The notes: generated by a model from the sequence alone, not told the origin. A stretch of 64,000 nt of DNA from Bdellovibrionota bacterium (GCA_040386775.1 JAZKEU010000018.1:1-64000); one strand, 5' to 3'. Counted from the first letter of the stretch, positions 25,775-34,767 are shown. Program-made: numbers and translations.

Positions 25775-26866
25775 ATGTCTATTTTTAAACACCTCCCAGT
25801 TTTGGGATGGAATGGCTTTTTTGAAAATCAAATCGAAGAAAACACTCCACTGGTTCCAGCCAGAGTCATTGGACAAGAAAAAAGCAGTTACAAAATTCAA
25901 CTGTCTGATCAAATCACAAAGCAAGCCGTGGTTTTGGGAAAATTTCGTCACGAAGTTGCTGAAAAATCTGAGTTTCCTGCGGTAGGGGATTGGGTATTGA
26001 TCGCTCCTAATTTAACTAGTGATACTTCAATCATTCATAAGGTTCTCGACAGAAAATCTTGTTTATCGAGAAAAGTCGCCGGAAATGAAATGGAAGAGCA
26101 GGTAATTGCTTCTAATGTCGATTATGTTTTTATCGCGACTTCGCTTAATTCGGATTTAAACATCAATAGAATCGAGCGTTACTTGAAACTCGTCTGGGAC
26201 AGTAAAGCAATTCCCGTCATTGTTCTCACCAAGAGCGATCTCTGTACGGATCTTGAAGAAAGATTAAGAGAGATCGAAAAAATAAGCATCGGTGTGGATA
26301 AAGTTGTGACTAGCTGTATGAACGATGAAGGTTTAGAAGAAATAAAAAAATATTTCTTACCTCACAACACGAATGTGATCGTGGGTTCGTCAGGAGTCGG
26401 GAAGTCTACGCTGGTGAATTCTCTATTTGGTGAAATCAAAGTGAAAACCCAAGGTATTCGCGATGACGATGATAAAGGAAAGCATACGACAACGTCGAGA
26501 TACTTATTCCTCATGCCTTTTGGTGGAATGATGATCGATACACCAGGAATGAGAGAGCTCCAACTCTGGGGCAATGATGAGGGCTTAGAAAAGCAATTTG
26601 AAGATATCGAAGATCTTAAACTTCAATGTAAGTTCACCAATTGCAATCACAACGCCGAGCCAGGCTGTGCGATTCAAGCGGGATTAACAACTGGGACATT
26701 GGATAGCGATCATTGGAACAGTTATTTGAAGATGAAAAAAGAACTCGAGTTCATTCAAGCCAAATTGGATAAAGGTCTCCAATCGGAGAGAAAGAGTAAG
26801 TGGAAGAAGATCCACAAGACGGCTAAAGAGCATGTGAAAAATAAAAAATCCGGAAAAAATTTTTAA
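25775..26866 (+). CDS. rsgA: Ribosome small-subunit-dependent GTPase A
   Basis: A circularly permuted GTPase that helps late maturation of the 30S subunit. It has an N-terminal OB fold (about 25-105), then the permuted G domain with G4 (VLTKSDL) before G1 (GSSGVGKST) and G3 (DTPGMREL). The C-terminal zinc finger has the Cys-Cys-His-Cys set in CKFTNCNHNAEPGC. A Lys-rich tail follows. It starts 18 bases after pldA and is the last gene of that run. Confidence 0.96.
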   Translation: MSIFKHLPVLGWNGFFENQIEENTPLVPARVIGQEKSSYKIQLSDQITKQAVVLGKFRHEVAEKSEFPAVGDWVLIAPNLTSDTSIIHKVLDRKSCLSRKVAGNEMEEQVIASNVDYVFIATSLNSDLNINRIERYLKLVWDSKAIPVIVLTKSDLCTDLEERLREIEKISIGVDKVVTSCMNDEGLEEIKKYFLPHNTNVIVGSSGVGKSTLVNSLFGEIKVKTQGIRDDDDKGKHTTTSRYLFLMPFGGMMIDTPGMRELQLWGNDEGLEKQFEDIEDLKLQCKFTNCNHNAEPGCAIQAGLTTGTLDSDHWNSYLKMKKELEFIQAKLDKGLQSERKSKWKKIHKTAKEHVKNKKSGKNF

Positions 26867-26921
26867 TCAAAAAAATATGGGAGCTAGCCTTCAGGATAAA
26901 TCCGGCTGTCTAACTCCCATA
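26867..26921 (-). terminator. Intrinsic terminator for the GST gene
   Basis: A 12-bp stem tatgggagctag / ctaactcccata (26876-26887, 26910-26921; one G-U pair). On the minus strand it is followed by a run of seven T. Smaller hairpins lie at 26945-26969 and 26972-26994, the latter overlapping the GST stop codon. Confidence 0.7.
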
Positions 26922-26986
26922 CCACAACATTGGAAACAAAAACATGCATGAGGAGTGTAAACTCATGCACACTGCTTACATAAGAC

Positions 26987-27607
26987 TTAAGCAGATTTTT
27001 GAGACTTAATACCATCATGTTTTAAAGCATTTTGAACTGCTGGGCGATTTTGAATAGTTTCAAAGTAGCCCATGATTTTTGGCCATTTTGTTAAATCCAT
27101 ACCAACGCTTTCTGACCATCTCACAACTGTAAACAGGTAAGCATCAGCAACTGTGAATTGAGCGCCCATTAAGAATGTCTTTCCATTGATTCTTTCAGCA
27201 AGGTAATCAAATCTTGTAGCCAATTCTTTTTTAGCATGAGCTTTTGCATCGTCAGAAAATCCTGGCTTTACAAGAGGTCTAAAGTTTCCATGGATTTCTG
27301 TAGCTACGAAGTTTAACCATTCTTGGCAACGGTATCTTTCGATTGTTCCACTTTTTGGAATTAAATTTTTTGCTGGAACTTGATCAGCAAGATATTGCAT
27401 GATCACAGCGCCTTCAGTTAAAATTTCTTTATTGTCTAATTCCAAAGCTGGAACATAACCTTTTAGGTTAATCGTTTTGAAGTCTTTTCCACCTTCTGTT
27501 TTTCTTGTCTTGAGATCCACCTTTTCAGATTGGTATGTGATCCCGGTTTCTTCGAGAACGATACGTGAAGCTAGAGAACATGCTCCTGAGGTATAGTATA
27601 ATTTCAT
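26987..27607 (-). CDS. Glutathione S-transferase (GstA-like)
   Basis: A cytosolic glutathione transferase that conjugates electrophiles. The N-terminal thioredoxin-like domain has MKLYYTSGACSLASRI (Ser or Cys catalytic region of beta-class bacterial GSTs), then the cis-Pro segment GYVPALELD and LTEGAVIMQYLAD, which holds glutathione. The C-terminal helical domain carries FTVADAYLF. The length (206) is normal. A strong AAAGGAG ribosome site precedes the ATG. Confidence 0.93.
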   Translation of the reverse strand: MKLYYTSGACSLASRIVLEETGITYQSEKVDLKTRKTEGGKDFKTINLKGYVPALELDNKEILTEGAVIMQYLADQVPAKNLIPKSGTIERYRCQEWLNFVATEIHGNFRPLVKPGFSDDAKAHAKKELATRFDYLAERINGKTFLMGAQFTVADAYLFTVVRWSESVGMDLTKWPKIMGYFETIQNRPAVQNALKHDGIKSQKSA

Positions 27608-27726
27608 TAATTGCTCCTTTGGTTTGCACTAAGAATTAAAATCTCTTAGTGTGATTTGCTCTAGAGATACTAAAGCTCAGGGCGTACCACTTCAACGTGA
27701 CCCAGACCATTTTTCGGAGAAAAATT

Positions 27727-28347
27727 GTGAACATTTCCACACATAAAAAAGCAATGCAGCACTTCAAAAAAGTAGATCCCGATTTATACAAACAAATTAG
27801 ACATTTGAAAGTTGACGCGATTGTTCCTAAAAAAAGTTTAACGCCGGACGCCTATTTGGTGCGTTCTATTATATCGCAGCAAATTAGTACTAAAGCCGCG
27901 GCCTCAATATTAAAAAAATTTCTAGATTTATTTCCTAAACAAGAATTGTGTCATGCACATCTCGCCTCACTTACAGATGAGCAGCTTCGTGGAGCGGGAT
28001 TGTCTCGAGGTAAAACTGTATACATAAGAGATCTTTCTACAAGATTTTTAAATGGAGAACTTCCCGATCATAATAAAATTAAAAAAATGTCTGACGAAGA
28101 GATCATCGAATCCTTCGTTAAAGTAAAAGGCATTGGAGTTTGGACGGTACAAATGCTTTTAATTTTCTTTTTGAGAAGAAAAGATGTTTGGCCTGTTGGT
28201 GATCTAGGTGTACAAAAAGGTTTTCAAATTGTTTTTAACAAACGAAAGCTACCGAATAAAAAAGAAATGGAAAAACGAGGAAAGAAATGGGCGCCGTACA
28301 GATCCGTTGCCGCTCTGTACTTGTGGAGAGCTACAGACTCAGAATAG
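27727..28347 (+). CDS. DNA-3-methyladenine glycosylase (AlkA-like HhH-GPD)
   Basis: A base-excision repair glycosylase of the HhH-GPD superfamily that removes alkylated bases. It shows the QQIST segment of AlkA relatives, the helix-hairpin-helix VKGIGVWTVQML and, 20 residues on, the catalytic Asp in WPVGDLGVQKG. There is no iron-sulfur cysteine cluster. I start at the GTG at 27727, with CGGAGA upstream; a GTG at 27697 would add ten residues without a ribosome site. The 3-prime end overlaps the convergent HAD gene by 17 bases. Confidence 0.88.
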   Translation: MNISTHKKAMQHFKKVDPDLYKQIRHLKVDAIVPKKSLTPDAYLVRSIISQQISTKAAASILKKFLDLFPKQELCHAHLASLTDEQLRGAGLSRGKTVYIRDLSTRFLNGELPDHNKIKKMSDEEIIESFVKVKGIGVWTVQMLLIFFLRRKDVWPVGDLGVQKGFQIVFNKRKLPNKKEMEKRGKKWAPYRSVAALYLWRATDSE

Positions 28348-29017
28348 GAAGTCTTCTAGATTCAATCACGTTATGGTGAATTGATTTTAGTTTATCGTAA
28401 TTTTGATGACCATCAGCGATCAATAAAATATCAATACCTAAATTCTTACCGACAGCATGATCGTGATCTGTGTCACCAATCATAATGGTTTTAGAAAGAT
28501 CCTTGCCAGAAACTTCAAGAAGCTGTCTGCCTCTTTCAATTTTACTCGCGGCATAGAAATCACCTAGGCCAAAAATATTATCGAAGAGATGATCAATATT
28601 TAAAAATTTTGTAATGTCATTCAGATGACCTTGTTGTCCAGCGGATAAAATGGATTGCATCTTTTGATTTTTGATTGCAGTGAGAATATCTGGAGTACCT
28701 TCAAAAAGTTGAGCGAGGTGAGCACGTTTGTGATTGTACTCTTGAACAAAGCGATCGCATAGATAATCAAAAGAAACTTTCTCGAGATCAAAACCTACAT
28801 CTTTGTAATACTCCATTACAGGAAAGCGGAATACATTTTTATATTGGTCGTTGGTTACTCTAGGAATATTGTGTTCATCAAGAAGTGCCCCAAGAGCGTC
28901 AACTGCGATATCCAAATCATCAAGAAGGGTGCCGTTCCAGTCCCAAATGACATGTTCATAAGAAGAAACTTTATTTAAAATAATCTCTTTAAATGGTACA
29001 TTTTCCTGTAGATTCAT
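28331..29017 (-). CDS. HAD-family hydrolase (phosphoglycolate-phosphatase-like)
   Basis: A haloacid-dehalogenase-fold phosphatase with a helical C1-type cap. Motif I reads VIWDWNGTLLDD: nucleophile Asp26 is present, but the second Asp (general acid/base) is Asn28. Motif II is the Ser/Thr in SILSAGQQ, and motif IV is TIMIGDTDHDHAVG. The loss of the second Asp may lower phosphatase turnover or mark a subfamily. The substrate is unknown. Confidence 0.85.
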   Translation of the reverse strand: MNLQENVPFKEIILNKVSSYEHVIWDWNGTLLDDLDIAVDALGALLDEHNIPRVTNDQYKNVFRFPVMEYYKDVGFDLEKVSFDYLCDRFVQEYNHKRAHLAQLFEGTPDILTAIKNQKMQSILSAGQQGHLNDITKFLNIDHLFDNIFGLGDFYAASKIERGRQLLEVSGKDLSKTIMIGDTDHDHAVGKNLGIDILLIADGHQNYDKLKSIHHNVIESRRLPILSL

Positions 29018-29064
29018 GGGGCGTTGATAACACTACAGAATATCTTTGTAAATTGAATTCCTAT

Positions 29065-29892
29065 CTACTTTTTATTTCCTAATATAACTCCTGAGATAAC
29101 CAGCAAAAGAGCTAAAATTAGGACAACACTTGGACTTTGCTTTAGGGTGAAAGTGAGTAAAGCCGTTGAAATCACAGGGGTAAAGTAAGATATGGGCGCA
29201 ACCGAGATCGCCCCCATTTTTTTGATAGCAAAATCCCAAAGATAGAATGCCGCACCTAGAGGCCCGATTCCGATTATAAAAATAAAAATCCAATCCTGTT
29301 GAGTGGGGTGAAACCTTTCACCTATGAAGTAAGAAATTAAAAGGCAAATAATTCCAGAAGCAAAACAATAAATCCCAGTTTGCCATACTGAAAACTGAGT
29401 ATTCGAAAGACCCAAAGAGAAAGTCGCCCAAATGATCGCCGAAAATAACGAAAAGAGATAACCAATCTGCAAGACCGATTCTTGTGAGATGCCTTTGGAA
29501 GCAATGGCGATCACGGCGCCTGTAAAGCCAAGAACTGCCCCCATCAATTGAAACTTTGTAAGTGGTTTCTTAATCATAAAAGGAGCAAGTAAAATTATTA
29601 AGAGTGGCCAGAGATAATTTACGAGATTGGTTTCTATTGCAGGTGCATTTCTCAACCCTAAAAAATAAAATATATGAAAGCCTGCAATGCCATAAATGCC
29701 AAATAGAATATTTTTAATGTCCAGTTTCCAGTCGTTGATTTTGTGTACCGATATTAAGGAGCCGATCAGCAAAGAAGCTCCTGTTAAAAAAAATGCAGGG
29801 ACATTTGCAACAAAAGTAGAAAGACTGGCAAGACTGGCCCAAAGAAGTATGGATAAAAATGCTGCTCCAAAAGCTGAGTATCTAGAAATCAT
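29065..29892 (-). CDS. EamA/DMT-superfamily transporter
   Basis: An inner-membrane exporter or permease of the drug/metabolite transporter superfamily, with ten predicted transmembrane helices made of two EamA repeats (about 1-130 and 140-275). Characteristic elements are NYLWPLLIILLAPF in the first repeat and PISYFTPVISTALLTF in the second. The substrate is unknown; relatives export amino acids or nucleobases. Confidence 0.88.
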   Translation of the reverse strand: MISRYSAFGAAFLSILLWASLASLSTFVANVPAFFLTGASLLIGSLISVHKINDWKLDIKNILFGIYGIAGFHIFYFLGLRNAPAIETNLVNYLWPLLIILLAPFMIKKPLTKFQLMGAVLGFTGAVIAIASKGISQESVLQIGYLFSLFSAIIWATFSLGLSNTQFSVWQTGIYCFASGIICLLISYFIGERFHPTQQDWIFIFIIGIGPLGAAFYLWDFAIKKMGAISVAPISYFTPVISTALLTFTLKQSPSVVLILALLLVISGVILGNKK

Positions 29893-29994
29893 ATGAGTAA
29901 AATTACCACTTCCCTGAGGCTTTTGGGTACAGTTGTTTAACGAATCAGATCAATACGGTAATCGCTCAGCGGAATAATAGTGTATATTTGTAAA

Positions 29995-30363
29995 TCAACA
30001 ATAGCTTTGAATATAATCCAACATATGAGTAACGCTGACAGGCTTTCTCAATACGCCAGCAGCGCCTTCTGGAGTTTCGATATTATTAGAAACAGCTGAC
30101 ACCACAAGTACAGGGAGTTCTGCTAATTCTTTTATTTGAGCTTTTTTCCACTCCATAAACTGCCAACCATCCATTATAGGCATCATGAGGTCTAAAATAA
30201 CTATGCATGGGGGATTTGATACAATCATTTCTTGAGCTTCTTGGCCATTTTCGGCAGTGAGGACTTCGTACCCTTCGGTTTCCAGACGCTTCTTTAAAAG
30301 AAGTCTAATATCAATGTTATCGTCTACAACCAGTATACGATTTATACATGCTTTCTTTTCCAT
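29995..30363 (-). CDS. Single-domain response regulator (CheY-like)
   Basis: A stand-alone receiver domain of 122 residues. It has the acidic pair in VVDDNIDIR, phospho-acceptor Asp58 in VILDLMMPIMDGW, the Ser in VVSAVS and the Lys in VLRKPVS. No output domain is present, so it must act by protein contact. No kinase gene is adjacent. A GGTAAAGGG leader supports the ATG. Confidence 0.92.
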   Translation of the reverse strand: MEKKACINRILVVDDNIDIRLLLKKRLETEGYEVLTAENGQEAQEMIVSNPPCIVILDLMMPIMDGWQFMEWKKAQIKELAELPVLVVSAVSNNIETPEGAAGVLRKPVSVTHMLDYIQSYC

Positions 30364-30526
30364 CCCTTTACCTCTCTGTTGTATCTGTTGTAGACACCAG
30401 ATCTAGCTCAGAATAACACAAATGAAAAATAAACAGTGAGTTTTGGGAAGTTGTTATGGGAATTACACATTTAGTCGTTGAGGCAGTGACTTTTTTTAAG
30501 GTATGATCTGAATCATAGAGGTGCCT

Positions 30527-31006
30527 GTGGATAAGAAAAAATTAGTGGAAGCAATTCTTGGTAAGCTAGAATCAGAACGCTTGATATTGATCGAAGCTGC
30601 ACGCGCAACCTATGATGCTGCCACTAATGAAGAAAGTAAGCCTGAGAACGAATATGATACGAGAGGATTAGAGGCTTCCTACCTTGCAGGCGCTCAAGCA
30701 AAGCGCGTGGCCGATATCGAGGAAGTGATCGCTCTTTGCAAAAGTCTAGAAGTAAAATCCTACACTAACAACTCTCCAATTGGAGCCTCGGCACTAGTCC
30801 AGGTAGATTACAATGCAAAGAAAAGCTACGTATTCTTAATGCCAAAAGGTGGGGGAACTCTTGTTACATTTGATAGTAAAACCATTCAAGTGATAGCACC
30901 AAATAGTCCTCTGGGAACTTCATTGCTCGGATTAAAAACTGGAGATGTGGCTATGGTAGAAACTGAAGCGGACGTTAAGGAATACGAAATTCTATCGGTT
31001 GAATAA
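30527..31006 (+). CDS. GreA/GreB-like C-terminal domain protein
   Basis: A 159-residue protein whose second half matches the FKBP-like C-terminal domain of Gre transcript-cleavage factors (pattern SPLGTSLLGLKTGDVAMVET). The N-terminal half is helical with NEYDTRGLEASYLAGAQ, but whether it forms the coiled coil with the acidic tip that reaches the RNA polymerase channel is uncertain. It may bind RNA polymerase without cleavage activity. The GTG at 30527 has a GAGG site 5 bases upstream; the GTG at 30521 is the alternative. The end overlaps the convergent yheU by 15 bases. Confidence 0.7.
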   Translation: MDKKKLVEAILGKLESERLILIEAARATYDAATNEESKPENEYDTRGLEASYLAGAQAKRVADIEEVIALCKSLEVKSYTNNSPIGASALVQVDYNAKKSYVFLMPKGGGTLVTFDSKTIQVIAPNSPLGTSLLGLKTGDVAMVETEADVKEYEILSVE

Positions 31007-31243
31007 CTTCCAATCTCTGTTTGTCATAAGAGTTGCTGAGTCTGTGTTCGGGTCAAAAACAATTTTAACATCACCTTTTTCAAGCTGTTTTCTGATTTGT
31101 TTTACCTTGCTATCGTGTGGAATTTCGTTAACACCGTAATCGGTTCCCTCTCTCATAATGAAAGCATCAATCATTCCATCGAGTGCATCTGGACTTAAAG
31201 CAGTAAGGGGAATTTCGATAGGTGGTTGTTTTTCTTCAGTCAT
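30992..31243 (-). CDS. yheU: YheU-family (UPF0270) protein
   Basis: A small conserved protein of family UPF0270 with no proven function. The core IPLTALSPDALDGMIDAFIM followed by REGTDYG is the family signature. The ATG at 31243 follows the lipoprotein stop by 2 bases, so both are likely in one unit. A TTG four codons earlier is less likely. Confidence 0.85.
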   Translation of the reverse strand: MTEEKQPPIEIPLTALSPDALDGMIDAFIMREGTDYGVNEIPHDSKVKQIRKQLEKGDVKIVFDPNTDSATLMTNRDWKLFNR

Positions 31244-31245
31244 GG

Positions 31246-31884
31246 CTATAACCAATATAAATCTATTGGAGTTTTGTCATTAGAATTGGACTTAAACTTT
31301 ACGGCAAATGGCTTTTTAAAATCGATTTTATTTCCGCAGACTAAGTCCTGACTAAATATACTACTGGTTTCAACACTACGTGGGCTGCCAGGCTTATATG
31401 TTTTTGAGAAAATTTCATTTAAAGTTCTTACAATAGATTCGTATTCTTGCTCGGACTTGATCATAGCCTTATTTTCATTCTCCCCAATATTAGAGATGTG
31501 AACTTCATAATTTTTCAACTCTGATTTATCACTTTTTAAAAAAACATAAAAACAAGAAACTTTATTGAATAGATAAGCTTTATAAGTATCTGCAATTTTT
31601 CTATATTCATAACGGTTATAATCATCTTTCGATGATTTTAGAAATCCAACAGAATCAATGAGAGCGCCAGTGAGAGGAATCACGGAAATATGGGCGGTAT
31701 CTTGGCTAGAATAAAATCTAGATAAATTTTCATCAAGCTCAGAAAATTCAATTTTTTTTGTGATTTCATCTTGAACGTATTTAACATCTGTAATCCTAGA
31801 ACTGCTTTGCGGGGTAGAATAAAAACCGTCTGTCGTTGCGCAAGCAGATAGGATTAGAATAAATATCACCATGATTGTTTTCAT
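31246..31884 (-). CDS. Lipoprotein of unknown function
   Basis: Unknown function. A 212-residue protein with a short lipoprotein signal peptide and lipobox LSAC (Cys15). The mature part is Ser/Lys-rich and mixed alpha/beta, with three later cysteines (VSCFYVF; LVCGNK). It lies 10 bases downstream of the chalcone-isomerase-like gene and 2 bases upstream of yheU, so the three are likely one operon. Confidence 0.75.
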   Translation of the reverse strand: MKTIMVIFILILSACATTDGFYSTPQSSSRITDVKYVQDEITKKIEFSELDENLSRFYSSQDTAHISVIPLTGALIDSVGFLKSSKDDYNRYEYRKIADTYKAYLFNKVSCFYVFLKSDKSELKNYEVHISNIGENENKAMIKSEQEYESIVRTLNEIFSKTYKPGSPRSVETSSIFSQDLVCGNKIDFKKPFAVKFKSNSNDKTPIDLYWL

Positions 31885-31894
31885 AAATTATGAT

Positions 31895-32449
31895 TTAATT
31901 TTTCTTTAAACCAAGCAATCCATTTTTAAGGCCAGTATCTGAAAGATTCATAATGTAAAGCTTAAGCATTGTTTTTGTGAAATCAGCCCCCGCTACCGTT
32001 TGTACAGGCTCTTCGTTAATTTGCACTTCGAGTTTATCAGCCAAAAAAGTCAACTGAATGCGATCCTTACTTTTCATTCCTCTTAGTAAACCGAAGAATT
32101 TATTGAGATCTTCTCTGTATACATAACCTTTATCCGCGTTTTTAAAGAAACCTTCATTCCAAGCTTCTTTTAACTTGTCCATGCCTACCGACATTAAAAA
32201 ACGCATATCGATTCTTTTTGGTGTTGTCGCCTCAACAATCACTTTTGGATCTGTCGATGGTGTAGCAACATACAGTCCACCGACATAAACTGAAAGAATG
32301 CTCATTGCGGTGCGGATGCCGATACCATTCAATTTTAAAGTCGTAGTACCAACCTTGAGTTCTTCTGGAAAGTTTAAACCCTTCACTTCCTTGGCTTGTG
32401 CTCCAATAGCAATTAATGAACAAAAAATAATTGTGAAAAGTTGTTTCAT
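31895..32449 (-). CDS. Exported chalcone-isomerase-like protein
   Basis: A periplasmic protein of the chalcone-isomerase-like family (PF16036). In plants this fold binds fatty acids or isomerises flavonoids; the bacterial role is unknown. A signal peptide ends near GAQAKE. Then follow LNFPEELKVGTTTLKLNGIG and the SVYVGGLYVATP motif. The ATG at 32449 has an ideal AAAGGAG site; an upstream ATG at 32467 would add six residues before the signal peptide. It leads a probable three-gene operon. Confidence 0.82.
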   Translation of the reverse strand: MKQLFTIIFCSLIAIGAQAKEVKGLNFPEELKVGTTTLKLNGIGIRTAMSILSVYVGGLYVATPSTDPKVIVEATTPKRIDMRFLMSVGMDKLKEAWNEGFFKNADKGYVYREDLNKFFGLLRGMKSKDRIQLTFLADKLEVQINEEPVQTVAGADFTKTMLKLYIMNLSDTGLKNGLLGLKKN

Positions 32450-32657
32450 GGAATCTCCTTTGATCATTAAATCATAATATAAAAATGGTTTGAATCAAGA
32501 CTAGATTAACATATTCATATGGCATTGCGGGACATAGTTCCGCTACGTAGGTCATATTTCTTCTTTAAACTTTCTCTACGCAGCGTGAAGTACTGCTAGA
32601 GCTGGCATAGTAGGTGCACTACATATATTTATTACTAACCAACAAAAGGAGAATAAA

Positions 32658-32852
32658 ATGGCACAGCCAAATGAACAAACACCAAAGCGTGAGGATCAAT
32701 CTCAGAGATCAGATCCGAGCAAATTTGGAGAAAAAGACGGAAACAATCAATCTCGTAATGACAAGAATGATGATACTCGTCAAGACTCCAATCGTAAAGA
32801 TGTGAAGCCTACGGATATTGTAAGAGAAGCACCAACAAAGAGTCACAGTTAA
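32658..32852 (+). CDS. Small hydrophilic, probably disordered protein
   Basis: A 64-residue protein made almost only of polar and charged residues (Asp, Asn, Lys, Gln, Arg, Ser), with no hydrophobic core. It is probably intrinsically disordered, as in some stress or desiccation proteins; that role is only a guess. A strong AAAGGAG ribosome site before the ATG and a strong terminator after the stop show that it is a real transcription unit. The 208-base leader region upstream has no other gene. Confidence 0.75.
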   Translation: MAQPNEQTPKREDQSQRSDPSKFGEKDGNNQSRNDKNDDTRQDSNRKDVKPTDIVREAPTKSHS

Positions 32853-32904
32853 TTTTTTGAGTAAATCTTAAATTAGCAGCAATTCTATTGCTGTTACTCT
32901 GGTG

Positions 32905-32939
32905 GAAGGCAGGCTTTAGTTAGCCTGCCTTCTGTTTTT
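32905..32939 (+). terminator. Strong intrinsic terminator
   Basis: An 11-bp perfect stem gaaggcaggct / agcctgccttc (32905-32915, 32922-32932) with loop ttagtt, followed by tgttttt. A smaller 7-bp hairpin (cagcaat/attgctg) lies just before, at 32877-32893. Confidence 0.9.
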
Positions 32940-32991
32940 AGGTTGCTAATTAATCCTCAATAAGTTTGACTTGGAACATTGAGGAGATCAC

Positions 32992-33882
32992 ATGACACAT
33001 TTGTTTTTTACATTAGCATTTTTAATTGTATTTGACGGTGCTAGGGCTCAACCGCGTAAATTAGAGATTCAAGGACACCGTGGTGCTAGAAGCGTAAGGC
33101 CAGAGAACACATTGAGTGCGTTTAAGTACGCTTTAGAAAATAAAATAGAAGTTCTTGAGATGGACTTGCAGTACACCAAGGACCATGTTTTGGTTCTTGG
33201 ACATGATGAAAAATTAAATCCCAATATTTGCTTAGATCCTATGGGGAACAAAATTAAAGCAGATTCAATTTCAGTAAATTCTTTAACTTTAGCAGAGCTT
33301 CAAAAGTATGATTGCGGGAGTCTAATCAATCCAAGATTTCCCAAACAAATACCGTCACCTAAAGAAAAAATGCCTACATTTGCGGAAGTGTTAGCTTTGG
33401 TGAACAATTACGAAAAATCTCAAGGTATGAAGTACAAACTCAATGTTGAAATCAAGGTTCCTAATGAGTATGTGAAGGCGAATACACCGAGAATGGTGAA
33501 AGAGCTCATTGAGGCTGTAAAGAAACATAAAATTTATGATAGAACTGTTCTTCAATCTTTTGATATCGAAGTTTTAGATGTGGCTCGAGCAAAAGATCCA
33601 AAGCTTCAGACTTCATTTTTAATTGAAGAAAAAATGGATGTTATTTTAGCGAAATTGAATTTAAAAACTACAAGTGATCTCATTAGAAAATATAAATTTA
33701 ATATTTTATCTCCAAACTTTAAATTGATGACGAAGGTTCAGGTTAAAGATCTTCAATCACAAGGAATTCAAGTTATTCCTTGGACCGCAAACGATCCACA
33801 AGATTGGAAATCACTTCTTGATATGGAAGTCGACGGAATCATTACCGACGATCCTGTGGCGCTCAAAAGTTTTCTCAATTAA
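32992..33882 (+). CDS. Periplasmic glycerophosphodiester phosphodiesterase
   Basis: Hydrolyses glycerophosphodiesters to glycerol-3-phosphate and an alcohol. A signal peptide (ending GARAQ) sends it to the periplasm. The TIM barrel shows the active-site residues IQGHRGARSVRPENTLSAF, then LEMDLQYTKD with Glu and Asp metal ligands, GHDEKL with the second His, and VEIKVP. The C-terminal GITDDPVAL is typical. The length (296) is slightly shorter than GlpQ. It probably acts on lipid breakdown products, fitting the phospholipase gene elsewhere in the window. Confidence 0.93.
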   Translation: MTHLFFTLAFLIVFDGARAQPRKLEIQGHRGARSVRPENTLSAFKYALENKIEVLEMDLQYTKDHVLVLGHDEKLNPNICLDPMGNKIKADSISVNSLTLAELQKYDCGSLINPRFPKQIPSPKEKMPTFAEVLALVNNYEKSQGMKYKLNVEIKVPNEYVKANTPRMVKELIEAVKKHKIYDRTVLQSFDIEVLDVARAKDPKLQTSFLIEEKMDVILAKLNLKTTSDLIRKYKFNILSPNFKLMTKVQVKDLQSQGIQVIPWTANDPQDWKSLLDMEVDGIITDDPVALKSFLN

Positions 33883-33933
33883 AAGATCTCTTAGCTAAAA
33901 CTAAAAGATGAGTGGGGCAGTAAAATATAACCC

Positions 33934-34152
33934 TTAATGAACGGGAGGATGGGAATAAGTGAAAGTCTTATCCTCGAGTTCAAATTTTTCTTCAGGATTA
34001 TCATCATAATCAAAGTAATCGTCTTCATCAAAGTATTGATCTAAATGATCATTGAAGTAATCATCCTTTGGTTCGGAGTAGCCAAATAATATTTTTCCAG
34101 TTAGATTTTTTGTATCGAGTTCGCAAAACTCGTAGCAATCAAATTTTTTCAT
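33934..34152 (-). CDS. Small Asp/Tyr-rich acidic protein
   Basis: Unknown function. A 72-residue protein with a strongly acidic middle segment rich in Asp and Tyr/Phe (DDYFNDHLDQYFDEDDYFDY). It has two Cys near the N terminus (DCYEFCEL). A perfect AGGAGGG ribosome site before the ATG at 34152 favours this start over one 16 codons upstream. It could bind cations, which is speculative. Confidence 0.6.
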   Translation of the reverse strand: MKKFDCYEFCELDTKNLTGKILFGYSEPKDDYFNDHLDQYFDEDDYFDYDDNPEEKFELEDKTFTYSHPPVH

Positions 34153-34265
34153 AGAACCCTCCTGCTTATTCAGAATACTCTCATGAAAAATAGAATTCAA
34201 ATGTCGTTAACGTCACAATTGTGGTGAATTTTTGGAATAAAAAATTCATTCGATATATTCATGAT

Positions 34266-34724
34266 TTAGCGATCTTTTTTTAATAGTCTTGTAAGTTCTC
34301 TGTCAAAACCACTTGCAAACTTTGCCTTGTCCTTTGGTCCAAGTGGTGGAGGGCCGCCGCGGAGTTCTCCAAAGCTTCGAAGATCTTGCATAAGATTTCT
34401 TGTTGCTAAAACTTCTTTTACATTTTCTTCTGTATAAACATCTCCACGAGGATTGATTGCGACAACGCCTTTATCGACGACAAAGGACGCGAGCGGAATG
34501 TCTGCTGTAATAACAAGATCGCCAATCTTACAATTGTCTACGATGAATTTATCAGCCACATCCAAACCATCTTCAACAACTGTGATGGAAATGAGCGGGC
34601 TCATCGGTATAAACATATTACTATTGGCAACTAGAGTGACGGGAACGGATCTTTTGATGGAGGCATTAAAGATTATTTCTTTGACCATCTTGGGGCACGC
34701 ATCTGCATCTATCCATATCATCAT
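34266..34724 (-). CDS. yaiI: YaiI/YqxD family protein (UPF0178)
   Basis: A conserved 152-residue protein of family UPF0178 (DUF188), which has a PIN-like fold. The signature WIDADACPKMVKEI opens the protein, followed by VEDGLDVADKFIVDNC and DLVITADIPLA. The C-terminal FGELRGGPPPLGPKDKAKFA also matches the family. The conserved Asp residues suggest a nuclease-like site, but activity is unproven. Confidence 0.92.
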   Translation of the reverse strand: MMIWIDADACPKMVKEIIFNASIKRSVPVTLVANSNMFIPMSPLISITVVEDGLDVADKFIVDNCKIGDLVITADIPLASFVVDKGVVAINPRGDVYTEENVKEVLATRNLMQDLRSFGELRGGPPPLGPKDKAKFASGFDRELTRLLKKDR

Positions 34725-34767
34725 AAATTATGCATGCTCCGAGATGGTTTTAACTATCTTGTCTTAA

